In this document: positions 1 through 11,760 of the stretch, one piece after another
Layout: every line of letters begins with the position of its first letter
How positions within the stretch are numbered: the stretch's first letter is position 1
Assembly: GCA_030549775.1 (NCBI GenBank)
Contig: CM060175.1
Location: forward strand, 31,475,262 to 31,539,261
Origin: Tamarix chinensis
Lineage: Eukaryota > Streptophyta > Magnoliopsida > Caryophyllales > Tamaricaceae
Direction: 5' to 3'
DNA length: 64,000 nt
Program-made: the position numbers and the translations under genes
The notes under the pieces: model-generated
The model's input: only the letters and a program-made list of their open reading frames with translations
Database searches by the model: none
What the model was told of the DNA's origin: nothing

Positions 1-392
1 AATTTCATACTAACTTATTATATAGACCTCGTATGATCACATAACCTCAAGAATAATGTACTAATCATGTAAAGCAAAAGATAATTGAGTTGTGTAAGGG
101 TCTGGATTACCTAATCCTTCATTAGCTACAAGGGGTTAGTTTGCCTTTAGGTTTTTATTGGTTCCTTTGGGCTTTGCCTTCTAAAGGGATCCCAGTAGAT
201 CTTAGTGTCTTAATTGCTCTAGATATTGATGATGTACTAGGGATCGATACTAAAGGGTATGGTTACCTAGGTGGTTGGCCTCATGGACTTATGTTCATTG
301 TGGTTGGACTTATATTCATTGTGGTTATTTTATTTAGCCTTGAATTTTGGTTATGCTTCTATGGTACATAAGACCATAGGGTTGTGCATAGT
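1..392. other. Unassigned left flank, no gene seen
   Basis: This stretch precedes the first LTR. It has an open frame at 141-371 that would give a hydrophobic peptide, but no family motif, no codon bias and no neighbour supports it. I see no retrotransposon motif here. Confidence 0.5.
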
Positions 393-1372
393 TGATGCAT
401 ATGTTGAATAAGTTGGCACATGCTTAATGGAAGATGGTGGCTTATGGGATCATTAAACACCAAAAGTTAAAATATAGAAAAGATATGAGAAGTATGATAA
501 TATTTGATATAAGGTAGCCAAAGACCAAACACTCAAAACTACCACTCAAGGTTTCAACAATTAAGATAAAAGTTATGAGATTTTTCACTCAATACAAAGT
601 CTTCACTCAACTTTATAGAGGGGGGGCATCGGGAGCTTGAACTTTTTATTTGTAATTCAAGGGTGTAGTGTGTTGCATTCTATTAAGGCTACCTATATTT
701 ATAGTGGCAACTATGGTTACAAAAAGTCTATTATACCCTTCTCCCTTACCTACCTAGTTACATTCCAACTATTCTTTGCTATATAGTTATCTAATACAAG
801 TTAACAACTAGTTGGATGAGAACAAAAATAAGGTTATCCCATGTGTGGTATTTTGAAAGCCATAACATAGCATGGATCCCCTTATATGCCAAAAAGGTAG
901 GTAAAAAATAAAAGTACAAATCACTCAATCATCTTCCACTCCTAATCAATGAAATCTCATGCTTAGTTAATTAAAATAATATGATTTGTTGACTTGGATG
1001 ACTTTCTTCATCTACTCCACCATCCACTTGTCTTCCTTTTTCTTTTTCTCATTTTTTAATTCATTTTTCAAAATCAACCTTGGGCTTGTGCTAATTTGGC
1101 TTCTTAGGTGGCATAATGCTTGGAAATAGCAATAAAATAGCTGGTTGGCCTTGGGCTTGATGTGCCACCATAGTTGGTTATGCTTGGGTTGGATAAACTA
1201 CCACAATTTGTTGTGCTTGGGATGAACATGCCACCATACATGCATGGGCTCGTACATCCACTTTTTTCCTCATATTTAGCTAATTAATTTCATCCAAGTT
1301 AAGAGTTTTTTGTCATCCCCTAAATTATAAAAATTAATTAGTGAAATATTATTATGATATTGTTCTACATCA
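393..1372 (-). mobile_element. 3' LTR of gypsy element A1 (family A), minus strand
   Basis: Read on the minus strand it begins TGATGTAGAAC and ends CATATGCATCA, the same termini as the copies at 17098-17953 and 22242-23207. The TATA-like signal TATAAATATAGG is near 700 on the minus strand, and an internal threefold GCCACCATA-type repeat lies at about 1147-1245. It directly follows the polyprotein C-terminus of the adjoining integrase remnant, so it is a 3' LTR. The flank beyond 393 is unrelated. Length is about 980 bp. Confidence 0.85.
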
Positions 1373-2397
1373 TCCTCCCCAACTTAGTAGGGTCCACCTC
1401 TTCCGCATATGGCTCATCATGAAGGTGAGGGAGTAGATCAACCATATTAAATGTGTTTGATATATTTCCCATGTACGATGGTATCTTAAGCCAATAAGTA
1501 TTACCTCCAATCTTCTTTGGAACCTTGAATGGTCCATCACTTCTTGGAATAAGCTTATTTTTTCTTCTAGAGGGAAACCTTTGCTTTCTAAGATGTAGTC
1601 ACACAAGATCTCCTGGTTCAAAATTTGGCATGAGGAATCTTAAGGTCTTAATTATTTAGGGATTTGTGCACCAAGCTATGCAAGATAGTAGTTAGGGTTT
1701 GGTTGGTGACTTTGGTTTGGCCATCCATTTGTGGGTGGTAGTCAGTGCTAAATAAAAGTTTAATAACAACCAACCTCCATAAAGTTTTTCAGAAATGGCT
1801 AAGGAACTTGGTATCCTTATCCAAGACAATAGACTTAGGAATACCATGCAACCTTATTATTTCTTTAAAGAATATATCAGCTATATAAGAGGCATCATCC
1901 TTCTTATGATAAGGGACAAAGTGAGCCATCTCAGAAAATCGATCCACCACTATCATAATAGTGCCATTTTACCTTTGAGTTCTAGGTGAAGCCATTATGT
2001 AGTCCATAATCACATGGTCCCAGGTTGATGAGGGACTAGTAATGGAGTGTAGAGTCCTTGATGGAAGTGACTCTTGGACTTTTGACATATAGCACATCTA
2101 GCTATGATTCTATGTACAACACTTATCATTGTAGGCCAATAGAAGTGCTTGTAAAGTACATCATAGGTCTTGTAGATCCCGAAATGTGCGGCTAGCCCAC
2201 CTCCTTGTGATTATCATATCAAGAACTCAGAAATAGGGCTCTTTGGGATATAAAGCTTGGTATTATTGAAGAGGAATCCATCTTGTATGACATAAGAGCT
2301 TCGAAGCTTGTCTTAGTCTTCAATGTAGCTTATAAAGTATTCATCCTCCTTGTATAGCTTCTTCAAGAAACCAAACCCTAATACTTAAGGTTCTTTG
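1373..2397 (-). pseudogene. Gypsy integrase remnant (A1), 3' part of pol
   Basis: Minus-strand decoding gives, in order, an HHCC zinc-finger region, an integrase core and the C-terminal 'SDGPFKV' segment. The core keeps the first catalytic Asp (VIMDYIMASP) and the second in LDKDTKF, but the DGQTE signature reads DGQTK, so the catalytic Glu is lost. The segment between the core and the C-terminal domain is deleted: PHAEF-like sequence joins directly to the LEPGDLVWL-like part. Stops and frameshifts are frequent. The last recognisable residues (FLKKLYKED, the RNase H/integrase linker) lie near 2390, after which sequence becomes unrelated. The protein would insert element cDNA into host DNA; this copy cannot work. 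Confidence 0.85.
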
Positions 2398-3559
2398 TAA
2401 GATGATAAAATGATGATTTTAGAGGAATTGTGTTAACTTGATTGATGTTTATTGAAGTTTAACAACTTTTATTGATAGTGCTAAATTATGAGAAAAATTG
2501 GCATTAATCGTAGGGTGTAAAAAGTACTGTAACAGTCAAATTTCGTTGGGTAAAAAATCTTAGAAATGCATATACTTGTTGATCAGTGTTCAAACCAATC
2601 AATTGGTTCTAACATACAAGTCGACTATTAATAAGAAACCATAGTCAATTTGCAGTACTATGCACCTTTACATAAAATAGCATAACATAACATAAAGAGC
2701 TCAAAATTGTATGCTATCCTTTTTACCATAAAGTATACATCTTAAGCTTTCCAAGGAAATAATATTCATCCAAAGATAATGTCTATGGATTTTATTGTGT
2801 ATTTTTCAAGTCAAATCATATGAAAAGAAAACATAAAAAAAATTAGTTTAAGATAACCTTTTGCACAAACACTTGAAAATATTTTTAATTTATGAAATCA
2901 ATTTAATATTTTTCAAAATTATTTTTGAATAAAATTAGAAATATCAAATTATTCTTACTGTTCAATATGTAAATCATATTTACATAAAACCAAAGACTGT
3001 AACATACTATTTCAAGCTTGATTCTTGGCCTCTTGAGCGTAGTTGTTTATTCTTTCATAGTTTGTGTATTACACAAATGAAATCGAAGAACTTGAAGCTA
3101 GAGTCCTATTTTTTCTTCCTTGTTTATCTTTACCTTGTGATTGGGATGTGATTTGTAAACTTGATCTCCTTAGCACTCTTTGACTTAGTTAAGTGTTGAA
3201 TACTTCTATTTTTGCTATGATACACATGCACTCTTAATAAGAGTCAAATTCATAATTGAGTTTCTTATCCTCAACATAATGGTTGATTAACCTATGAGGA
3301 CGACAATGTTGTACTCAAAATTTATCTCCTAAATCTAATCTTATTGTTTATGATATATTTTTATTTCTCTATTTATTATGCTTAGATGCTAAACACTTTA
3401 GCCTTAAACTCAATACAAAAATGATATAGTAACCAAAATTCTATTAGGAATGGTTTCAGCACTCGATTAGTTTATGGATTAACTTTTACATATTGAAAAG
3501 AATAAAGGAAGAAAGAGCATAATTATCTAATAAATAAATAACAATGTTCTTATATAATA

Positions 3560-3563
3560 TACA

Positions 3564-3624
<61 letters not shown>
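3560..3624. repeat. (ACAT)n followed by (AT)n microsatellite
   Basis: About eight uninterrupted ACAT units run straight into about sixteen AT units, seen directly in the sequence. The compound array is likely to vary in length between individuals. Confidence 0.97.
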
Positions 3625-3626
<2 letters not shown>

Positions 3627-3894
3627 TGAATTATTGTTAGCAAATTATAACAACAACAAGATAACCAGAAGACAATTTTGTTCTCTCATATAATGTCCAA
3701 GGTTATGAATAATTTTCTAATATAATATAATACATTTTTCTTTTCTATCATAAGAAACATCTAATATAATAAGACACTAGCGAACTTAATGTTTTGCAAG
3801 TATTTAATTAGATATAATTTAGTTTCAAAGTAGAGAAAGTGAATGAAATAAATTGTTTATTTGGAATATGTAAATTGATTTTTTTTATTGGGAT

Positions 3895-3906
3895 GGGGGG
3901 GGGGGG
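3895..3906 (+). repeat. G12 homopolymer
   Basis: A run of twelve G in otherwise AT-rich DNA, after a T run and GGGAT. Long G runs are uncommon in plant intergenic DNA and prone to sequencing length error. Confidence 0.95.
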
Positions 3907-3984
3907 AATTTACATCCTACTACTAGTAGTAAGAAACATCATGCTATTATCAATGGTAATTTTATTCTTTTATGAATCTTGCTC

Positions 3985-4650
3985 ACATAAAATACACATC
4001 CATCTATGAATATAGTGGACACTATGATACTTCTTTTGTAAAATCATTAAAAATTATTTTAAAATAATAAACGTCTTAGAAAAAAAATACATCTTTGGGA
4101 TAGAAATATATACATCTTCCCTAATAACAATAAAAATATTATCCAATAAAATATTCATGATATACACATCCTTTTTTTAAATAAAATAACAAGGGATAGA
4201 TATATTTGCTATAAAAAGTATCTTATTAGAAAAAATACACATATTTCTATAAATAAAATATATCTTATATTTGTAATAACATATCTTATATTAACAAATA
4301 TTTATCTCAAAGAGATAAAATACATATTTTTATAGGTGGATAAACATGTTACATAGATAGATGCACATCATTTAATTTTAAATAAACATCTGATAATGAT
4401 GAGTTCATAACTTATATTAGTAAATGTATAATTTATATTAGTAATACACAGGTTGTAAATGTAAATCATATACAACATTCTTTATTGAACACAAAATGGA
4501 AGTGAAAGTGATCTCGACATATATAAATCTTATAATTTTAAAAGCACATCCAATGGTGATGAAAAAAATTATTACATCATCAAATGTACATTTTGTAGTA
4601 TTAATACACATGTCATAAATACACATCTCATAAAAAGAAATACATAGTTT
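3985..4650. repeat. Diverged interspersed ACACATC/TACATC motif region
   Basis: The heptamer ACACATC and variants (TACATC, AAACATC, GCACATC) recur many times at irregular spacing of roughly 20-60 bp, separated by A/T-rich filler. It looks like a very decayed minisatellite, but unit length is not regular enough to define a consensus by eye. Confidence 0.4.
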
Positions 4651-4799
4651 TTTTTATGAAAACTAGAAAATACTCAAGTTGCAAATAAATAGTGAAAGTG
4701 AGAGTGGATTGGTTATATATTTATAGTACTCTATGATATGTGTGGGGTTATAGAATTATCAATTATGTAAACCAATGCTTAATTATATTAGAATTAAGA

Positions 4800-4985
4800 A
4801 AATGATGATTCTAAATTGGTAAATTGATGATGAAGATATTCAAACAAAGTAAGATAATGATGATTTGTTGATGAAGAGTGAATGATTATGGTGATTCAAA
4901 TTTGATGGATGTATGATGAATATGATTCGACAATGATGAGATGATGATGAGGATGATTTGATGATTAGGTTTAGATGATGGATGT
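4800..4985 (+). repeat. GATGAT-rich low-complexity tract
   Basis: Repeated GATGATG, TGATGA and related trinucleotide blocks, interrupted by short unique stretches. It is an imperfect GAT microsatellite without coding evidence. Confidence 0.7.
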
Positions 4986-7079
4986 TTTTGTGGGTTAGGG
5001 TTTAGTTTCAAAAAATAGTGTTTGGTCTGAAACTTAGGGTTAGGGTTTTGAATTAGCTCTTTAATTTTGGGATGTGTTTGGATGATGGATATGGCTAAAA
5101 GGGTTTAGGTTATGGAGATTAGAAAAGATAATACTTAATCTCTAATTCACGCAGATGAAGAGATTAAGAGTTTTAAGATTAATCATTCACAAATATTCAG
5201 TTAAGCTTGGGTTGAATTTACACATAATTCAATATCAATATTTGCATTCAACTTTAATTAAATCAATAATCTATCTCCAATAGTGGGTTCCATGGCTTTA
5301 TATAGCCAAGGCTACCAATTATAAGATTCTAGCTAAAAGGTATAATTATTCAAAGGATACCTAGCTTAAAGATACTAGAATATAGAATATTCTTCAAAAA
5401 GGTAGATTTATGCCACTTTATTATCTAGCTAATCTCTAACTCTACTAATTAATTAATTAAACTAATTTACACATCCAAGATGTATTCTATTCCCCCCATA
5501 CACGTATCCATGCATATGCATGTGTGCCTAGTAGCTTATATGGTACATTTCATCCATAACTAGCAATATAACCATCTGTTTATCTTCAATTTTATGGGAG
5601 ATCCTTTATTAATGTATAAAAATTGGTTTCATAACATTGAATGCCAATTCTAGAGTGTTTTATCCTACATCACTCTTTGTTACTAGTTATGCCGTAAAAC
5701 TCTACTCATGGAGGGCGATTTATAGGGTTTGCTATGGTTGTTCTAATAGATATAACATTTTAACTTTAAACACAACCTCGACTCTTTTATATGACTAGAG
5801 ACAAACACCATATACTGTTGTTTTGAAACAAACTTTTTATTTTCTACACGCTTGCTAAAATCAGAACAAACATATATGTTTCCTTTATTTTGCAAGTTGC
5901 ATCAGTTGCTGAATGAGCATTGGAACTAATGAAAATTTATTTTGAAAAATCCTTATGCAATAGTAACCTATACAAAAGAGGCAAGGACCACGTTTTTTAT
6001 AACTTGATCTCTTTTCGCTTTGCTACATGACTCTATTGTCATTTGTAAGATACATAAATAATTTATTTCAAAATTATTAATATAAGTTAATAATTATAAC
6101 TTATTAAGCTACATTAGATAAATAAATTAATAAATAATGAGTTATCCTAGCCAAATTATTTGCAAAATATATTAAATAATTATTAATTAATACTAATTAA
6201 TAATTCTCAAACCAAACTAATATGAAGTAAGATTTGGCCAATTAATGGTTAGTGACTAAGAGTAATTATTATTTTAAATTACAATAATTTTCAAGAAAGT
6301 GTTAAACCAAGTAGAGGTAATGGATCTCATGTAGGTGATGGAAGTTATGGGCTTTTATTTAAGATAGATAAAACTTATTTTTTTTGTTATATAATGGCAT
6401 TTCCTTTCTTGAGTTTAGTAATTAGATGATCGAGAGATAACTTGATGCCATAAGAGGGGATTAGATAACGTGAATTGATATCCTTCTACCTATTCATTTT
6501 TTGTTTGGAAGAGTTTCTTGGGATTAGTGGGGTAATGATTAGTAGGCTTAGACAAGGTGATTTGATATTCTTCTACATAACCTAATCATATACTAGCAAA
6601 ACCCATAAATTATGAACTATTACAACCGCTATGTTTTATAATTGCTTATAGCGTAGAAACCCTAAGTGATGGACTATCAAACCACTTATTATTATAACAC
6701 TATAATGGTTTATCTTTGTAGACTTACCCATCCAAACTAATAATTAGGAAATAAGGATCGTAGCAAAGAACTTATGAGACTTTAAGCTTTAGAGACTATC
6801 CACCTTTTATGCAGTCTTACTTTTTCTAACTATGTGATCTCTCCTCTAATATGAGAAACTAGAACTTACATATAATCTCTTCAAAATTGCATAAGACTTA
6901 TGCATGCATTAGTGTGATGGAGGCATGTGTTTTCTTTGCTGTCTACATTATCCATAAGCCACCAAACAACATCAATTTTCCTTTTGTTCAACACCTTCGA
7001 GCCTAAGGCTTTTCCTTCATTTACCTAATTACTAGCTATATTCCCAAGTAACTACCCCACCTTGGTCCGAAAACTAGAG

Positions 7080-7822
7080 AGAGATATCTAATAGATTCAA
7101 TTATGGTAGATAAGGCAAAAAGGTAAGCATGGGGGTTTTTAAAAAAAATATTATATATATATATATATATATATATTTGTTTGTATCTTCTTCTTCTTCT
7201 TCTTCGTAAAAAAAATAATAATAAAAGGGAGGTGAGTAATTAAGAGTGACTAAAGATTTTCCAATTATAATATGAATATATAGTTACCGCTTTGTTGGTT
7301 TTGAGACCCATAGCTACACTCCCTAATCTATCCTACCTATCACCCTGGCCCCGTTACAACCCTTTTAAGACCTCTTGATTTTTGTAATGTGTAATGTCTT
7401 TAAGAGATGAAAAAGAAGATTTTGTGCACGCATATGGTCGATCATCATTAGATAGGAGAGTATTGAGTAACATTATTATCCCTACAAACACACATGAGTG
7501 CATAGTGCCCACACTTCACTAAAGAGAGTAAATCTGCAGCCATGTTTAACCTCTATTTTGTAAGGATAGCATTTACACAACCCTAAACCACCTTAGTGTA
7601 TCATGATAATTCTAATTTGTGCATCCCCGCTTAAGGTTAGTCTCGCTTTAATTTCTCTACTACTATTACTACTCGTAGTATGGGTTGAACTAGACATTGT
7701 ATACCCTGTTTATATCATTGTTCTTATCAGCTGAGGCTTTGTTATCATTCCACTCTTTCCATTGTTCTTTCTGTGTTTGTGTGTTTGCTTGGGGACAAGC
7801 AAAGAATACGCATGGGGGAGTT
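7080..7822 (+). mobile_element. 3' internal non-coding region of a Tat/Athila-like element
   Basis: The stretch ends with TTGCTTGGGGACAAGCAAAG, then CATGGGGGAG, immediately before an LTR. I recognise the palindromic TTGCTTGGGGACAAGCAA block followed by a G-rich polypurine tract as the usual 3' end of plant Tat/Athila gypsy elements. Upstream text (a 'gagacccatag' block and 'ccccgttacaaccctttta') is also of the kind found in these long 3' untranslated regions. No coding domain of the element is recognisable to the left, so its internal region is truncated or decayed beyond reading. Confidence 0.6.
7152..7205 (+). repeat. (TA)n and (TTC)n microsatellites
   Basis: An AT array (7152-7176) and, ten bases later, a TTC array of about seven units (7186-7205). 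Both are uninterrupted. Confidence 0.95.
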
Positions 7823-9330
7823 TATAAAGTGAATATTTCCCATAATTTTACCTCTCTTTACCTTTGCTTTAGGGATTTATTTAATCTCTTTTACATTTTT
7901 TGCTATGGTTCTAGTCTATTACTTGCACTACTTCTTTCTTGAGATTTTTATGTAGGAATTCCCGCAAAAACATCAAATTCGAGAAAGAATTACTTATTTT
8001 TAGAACAAATGACCTAGCATGGAAAGCTTTCGAGGAGAGTACATCGACCCATTATGTTTATGGAAGTGTATTGAAGCTAAAAGAGCCAAAGATGTGCCAA
8101 GAACGCCTAAAGAAGTATGGAAAGGGAGCTACGAGGTCAAACACACACCCAGCTACACAGCCATACAGGACTCCCCTATTAATATTGAAGAAAACGAAAC
8201 CACATAGTTAGGTAGTGCATGGATCGCACTATCGTGCAAAATCCTTTTATGAAAAGTTGAGGTTTAAAATCTTGCACGGTTAGGCCATGCTAGACCTGCA
8301 CAACTATACAAGATCCAAATTCTAAAAAGCCGAGAGTTGAGAAATTGCATGGCCATGTAGCTATGGTCTTCCTCACGATTTACATGCGTAACATGGTCGG
8401 CGTGATGGGATTTTTCATGGCAAGCCTTGGAAATTCTTAAGGAGAGAGAGAGGAGGTTCTAAAAAAGTATTAGACCCCTCATTACCGAGCATGAACTTCA
8501 TGTAATTTGTTGTCCTATTAGTTTTGATTTTTTTCAGAGATTCAAGTGTGTAATTCATACACAATTGACTCAAAATCAATGTTTTTCTCTTTTGGATTAT
8601 GGTAAATTCAATCTAATTCTTCTTCTTCATATCTTTGTATTTTTATTATGAATATCATGCTATTTATTTCATTAATTTCATTTGAAGATATGAGTGAGTA
8701 ATCTCCTTTTTTAGGATTGAACAAAGTACCGTTTTAGTGATCAATATGATGAATTGAAGTATTATGTCATATGTTTAACTCATTTCTACTGTTGTATATG
8801 GTAGATTTAATTGTTGTAAAGTGAATTAGACAAAATTTAACCTCTTTAGATATAATCTACAACTGAAAGGCTAAGATTATTGTCGGAAATTAGCATGTGT
8901 ACGAGAATTTAAGTAATCATGAAAGTAGATGTTTAATTCTTAGGGACTTTCAAATTGGTGATGCTTAATGGATTTAGTTTAATTTGTGAGTCACAAAAGT
9001 AGTGAAAAAATTAGATTAAATACATTCTTAGACCTTGAAAGAGGCTAATGAATATATTAAGATCAATTGTCCACAGTTAGTGAATTGATCCACAACATAT
9101 ATATTATTTCATTGTTGATTATTAATTCAGAGACTGAAGATTGATCCTAGGTTTCACTCCTATTATTTAGCATTTGCAATTAGAAAGCCTTTTGTATTTA
9201 TTCTTTTTATTCAATAGCATACCCTTATTTTACATAGATTTAGATAGTTCAGAGAGTAAAGAGGTGTACTCAATTACGAAGTCTATGTGGGATACGGCCT
9301 TGAAATATTATAACAAATCTATGCATTTGC
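7823..9330 (+). mobile_element. LTR of a Tat/Athila-like element, CpG-decayed
   Basis: It follows a G-rich polypurine tract (7811-7820). A block near 8225-8400 repeats a GCACGGCCGTGCA-like palindromic motif, now mostly written with TG/CA in place of CG. The right end carries the 'tgtgggatacggccttgaaat' type block usual just before the primer site in this group. Start is set by the polypurine tract (TATAAAGTGAAT, probably TGATAAAG originally). The end is uncertain by tens of bases. Open frames inside (7697-7942, 7939-8211) are incidental. Confidence 0.6.
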
Positions 9331-9519
9331 AGAAATAAAAAAAAACATCAATTATTGAATAGTATATCATATATGATTTTATATGACTTATATATTTTAA
9401 TTATTCTTTTCTACAACTTTTTTATGATATTGTATTTGTCTTGTTGAAATCACTTAGATTTAGATCTATTTCTTGTGTACTTTTGATCCTTTATCTTCTT
9501 TGACAACATGGTAAACATC

Positions 9520-10113
9520 ACCATTTATGTATGTTAGTTATAATTGGTCTAATTCTTCTTTCCTACAACTTAGTTTCACCTTCTGAGTTTGTGTATGGTT
9601 TAAATGCCACTTCTCCTATAGACCTCCTAACTCTTTCCCTAGATGAAGTAATAATTTTCAAAGCCAACGATTAATCTAGAAGAATGAAAAGACTCTATGA
9701 GCAAGTAAGGAGACAAGTTTAAAGGGTTAATAATCAAAACAAAGTAAGAGCCAACAAACATCACAAATAACACTTATACAAGGTTGGAGATTTGGCTTGG
9801 CTTCACCTAAGTAAAGAAAAATTTCCCATAAGATGAAAGAACAAGTTGATGCCAAGAAGTGATGGTCTATATAGAGTCTTGGAGAAGATAGGAGATAATG
9901 CTTATAAACTTGAGCTACAAAAAGATATGGGTAGTTTTTTTCAACACCTTCAATGTAGGAGATGTACTCCCCAACATCCATGATGAACCTTTTAACCTAA
10001 ACCACGAACCTTTTCAAGAAAGGCAGAATGATGCAGGAGCATCCCCTTTATCTAATCCCATTTTAAACATCGTTATCCCAAGATTAGATGACCCCAAAAT
10101 TCTTATAATTTAA
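9520..10113 (+). pseudogene. Gypsy polyprotein C-terminus (element C), reaching into its LTR
   Basis: Plus-strand decoding gives the end of the integrase core (SPSEFVYGLN, then PIDLL), a lysine/arginine-rich linker (VRANKHH), GDLAWLHL, the KLMPRSDG segment, LEKIGDNAYKLEL, and FNTFNVGDVLPNIHDEP. The frame then passes the LTR boundary at 10029 and ends about 28 codons inside it with PRLDDPKILII and a stop. The final 72 codons are open. The 5' part of the gene is missing: sequence before 9520 is unrelated. This is the best-preserved example here of the coding tail inside the LTR. Confidence 0.85.
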
Positions 10114-11214
10114 GAAGGTGTCCACTAAAATTTCCTCCCATCAACTTTCCTTTCCCAACTCCCTTCTCTTTTGTATTCACTATGGGTAAACAAACACAAC
10201 AAAAATTGACCACCTTTTTATGTGATAAAATCAACTATGTATGAGCCATGCAAACTTGCCCTAAGCCACCCTAAACTTGCAGCCATATTTTTAGCCAATC
10301 TTTAAGCCACTTTTGAGCCACCTTTTGATGTCATCATCCAAGTCACCTTGCACCCAATATCCAACCATCTTTTCTTCTTCGTCCCAGCCCCCACCTTTGA
10401 GACTTTGTAGCCCCAAAACACATGCCCACCCTACCATTTCTATCCTACAAAAAGTAACTTCCCTACCATCTTTTCTGGCTTGCACAACTTACCATCCCTA
10501 CCACCTTTTTGCGACCTACCACGAACAACACCCCCTATCCAAGACCTGCAAGGCACAAAAGAAAAAAAAAGGAATTTGGTGGCCTAATATTATGTAGAAT
10601 CATGACCCTTTTTGATTCCTTGTAATCCCCACTTGTAATTATGGCAGCCCCTTCTTACAAGTTAACTTTAGGGGTTAACCATTTTTATGTTCAAAATCAT
10701 CTAATAGCTTGTACTTTAGGGGATAACTTGCACTCAAACAAAATCAGCTAAAGTAAGAGCTTATTAAAGAAGAAAACACATCCTCTTTGGGGGTGGGGAA
10801 AACTAGGCTTTGTTTGGTTAGAAATAAATTAGAAAAGTTAAATAATTAGTAATTAACTAGTTTGGTTTCTAACCAGCCCTAGTTTAGTTATATTGTAACT
10901 AAATAATTGTAATACTATATAAGAGTAAGAAGGGGCTGATTGTAAGGGTCTTTGGTTAGCCTTACTTCCCTCATGATGAGTGAAAATTAACTCCTTTGTT
11001 AGTGCATACCATGGTTGATTTATCTCTAAAAATCTTGTATCTTTTATCTCAATTGTTGCATAGCTTAATTGGTAGATTGATGTATAAATTAAGGGTCACT
11101 TAATTCATATCTTCAACACTTCTTCTCATATATAAATTTCTCATTTTCATGGATTATTACCCAGCCATAATCTTTTACACCAAGTTTAGCCCAATTTATA
11201 TCCACCATACATTA
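10029..11214 (+). mobile_element. 3' LTR of element C (family alpha)
   Basis: It starts TGATGCAGGAGCATCCC and ends CCACCATACATTA, matching the copies at 20400, 53935 and 57536 on this strand and, inverted, those at 24962, 45823 and 61417. It holds a TATA box followed by 'gagtaagaaggggctg'. Length is 1186 bp. It is preceded by the polyprotein end but followed by gag of a different, more decayed element (M) without a primer-binding site, so the junction is not an ordinary 5' LTR/leader. Confidence 0.88.
10916..10923 (+). promoter_or_regulatory. LTR TATA box (family alpha)
   Basis: TATATAAG, followed by a conserved 'gagtaagaaggggctg' block. The same block occurs at about 21285 and 59780. Its position about 890 bp into the LTR, and its conservation among copies, suggest it is the Pol II promoter that defines the start of R. 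Confidence 0.6.
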
Positions 11215-11760
11215 TTAGGGAATTCGAGACTTTAGAAATTATTTATAACATCCATGAGAAAAAGGAACAAACATGTGTTAGATTCCTAGATAGCCTTAAC
11301 ATGATGATTTGAGATAAATTTGATAATTGTTTTATATGATTATCTTATTGATATGATTAAGATATATTTGAAATTTGAAAAGTAAATCAAATCTACTAAG
11401 CCTTATACTAAACAAAATACTTCTATAACTTACTACCTGAGTAAACAAGTTACCAAGTACTAGGCAGGTACCTTAAGCCCTACAAATGTTGAAAAGAAAC
11501 CAGGAATTACTCAAGATGGGAAGGTTAAGGCCAAGGTTATTGAGGTGTCTACAAAGCAATGCTTTAAGTATTGAAGATTTGGTCACTTCACTATAGAATG
11601 TCCTAATCAAAGAGTATTATCTATACAAGAGATTCAACTTATGGAGAATTGTGACACTGTCCTTGAGTTTAATATAAATGAAGCAATTTTAAGAGAGTAT
11701 GAGGATGAGTACAATGCTTGTTACATATTGCAAATATTTATTCAAATTCAAACTAATGCC
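11215..11760 (+). pseudogene. Gypsy gag remnant with broken zinc knuckle (element M)
   Basis: The C-terminal half of a Ty3/gypsy Gag, the nucleocapsid part that coats RNA. Around 11560-11601 the CCHC knuckle can be read as CFKY-stop-RFGHFTIEC, then PNQR: the second Cys is now Tyr (TAT) and the next codon is TGA. Upstream text resembles the usual 'LDSLN...DK' helix region but with many stops. Downstream is an acidic stretch (INEAILREYEDEYNACYI) typical of the gag-protease linker. The N-terminal half is missing. This lineage differs from the D/E/F/H/J group. Confidence 0.75.

Larger units (their letters stand above)
2398..7080. other. AT-rich intergenic DNA, no gene recognised
   Basis: About 4.7 kb with no frame longer than about 60 codons that I believe and no gag-pol motif. 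It holds microsatellites (listed separately), a region rich in GATGAT (4800-4985), and a diverged pair of about 22 bp about 88 bp apart (near 6468 and 6557). A minus-strand TATA-like CTATATAAAG occurs near 5300 and could mark an unrecognised LTR promoter. It may be old, unrecognisable element sequence or true intergenic DNA. Confidence 0.5.

Noticed and set aside
141..371. Open frame for a 76-residue hydrophobic peptide
   Set aside because: No homology motif, no Kozak or codon evidence, and it lies in repeat-rich DNA; one frame of this size is expected by chance.
7697..8211. Two overlapping open frames (81 and 90 codons)
   Set aside because: They cross the polypurine tract and LTR of a Tat/Athila-like element, so they are not genes.
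10313..10597. 94-codon plus-strand frame and its minus-strand partner (10291-10485)
   Set aside because: Both lie inside the alpha LTR; comparable frames in other copies (54250-54507, 57889-58104) are not conserved as proteins.
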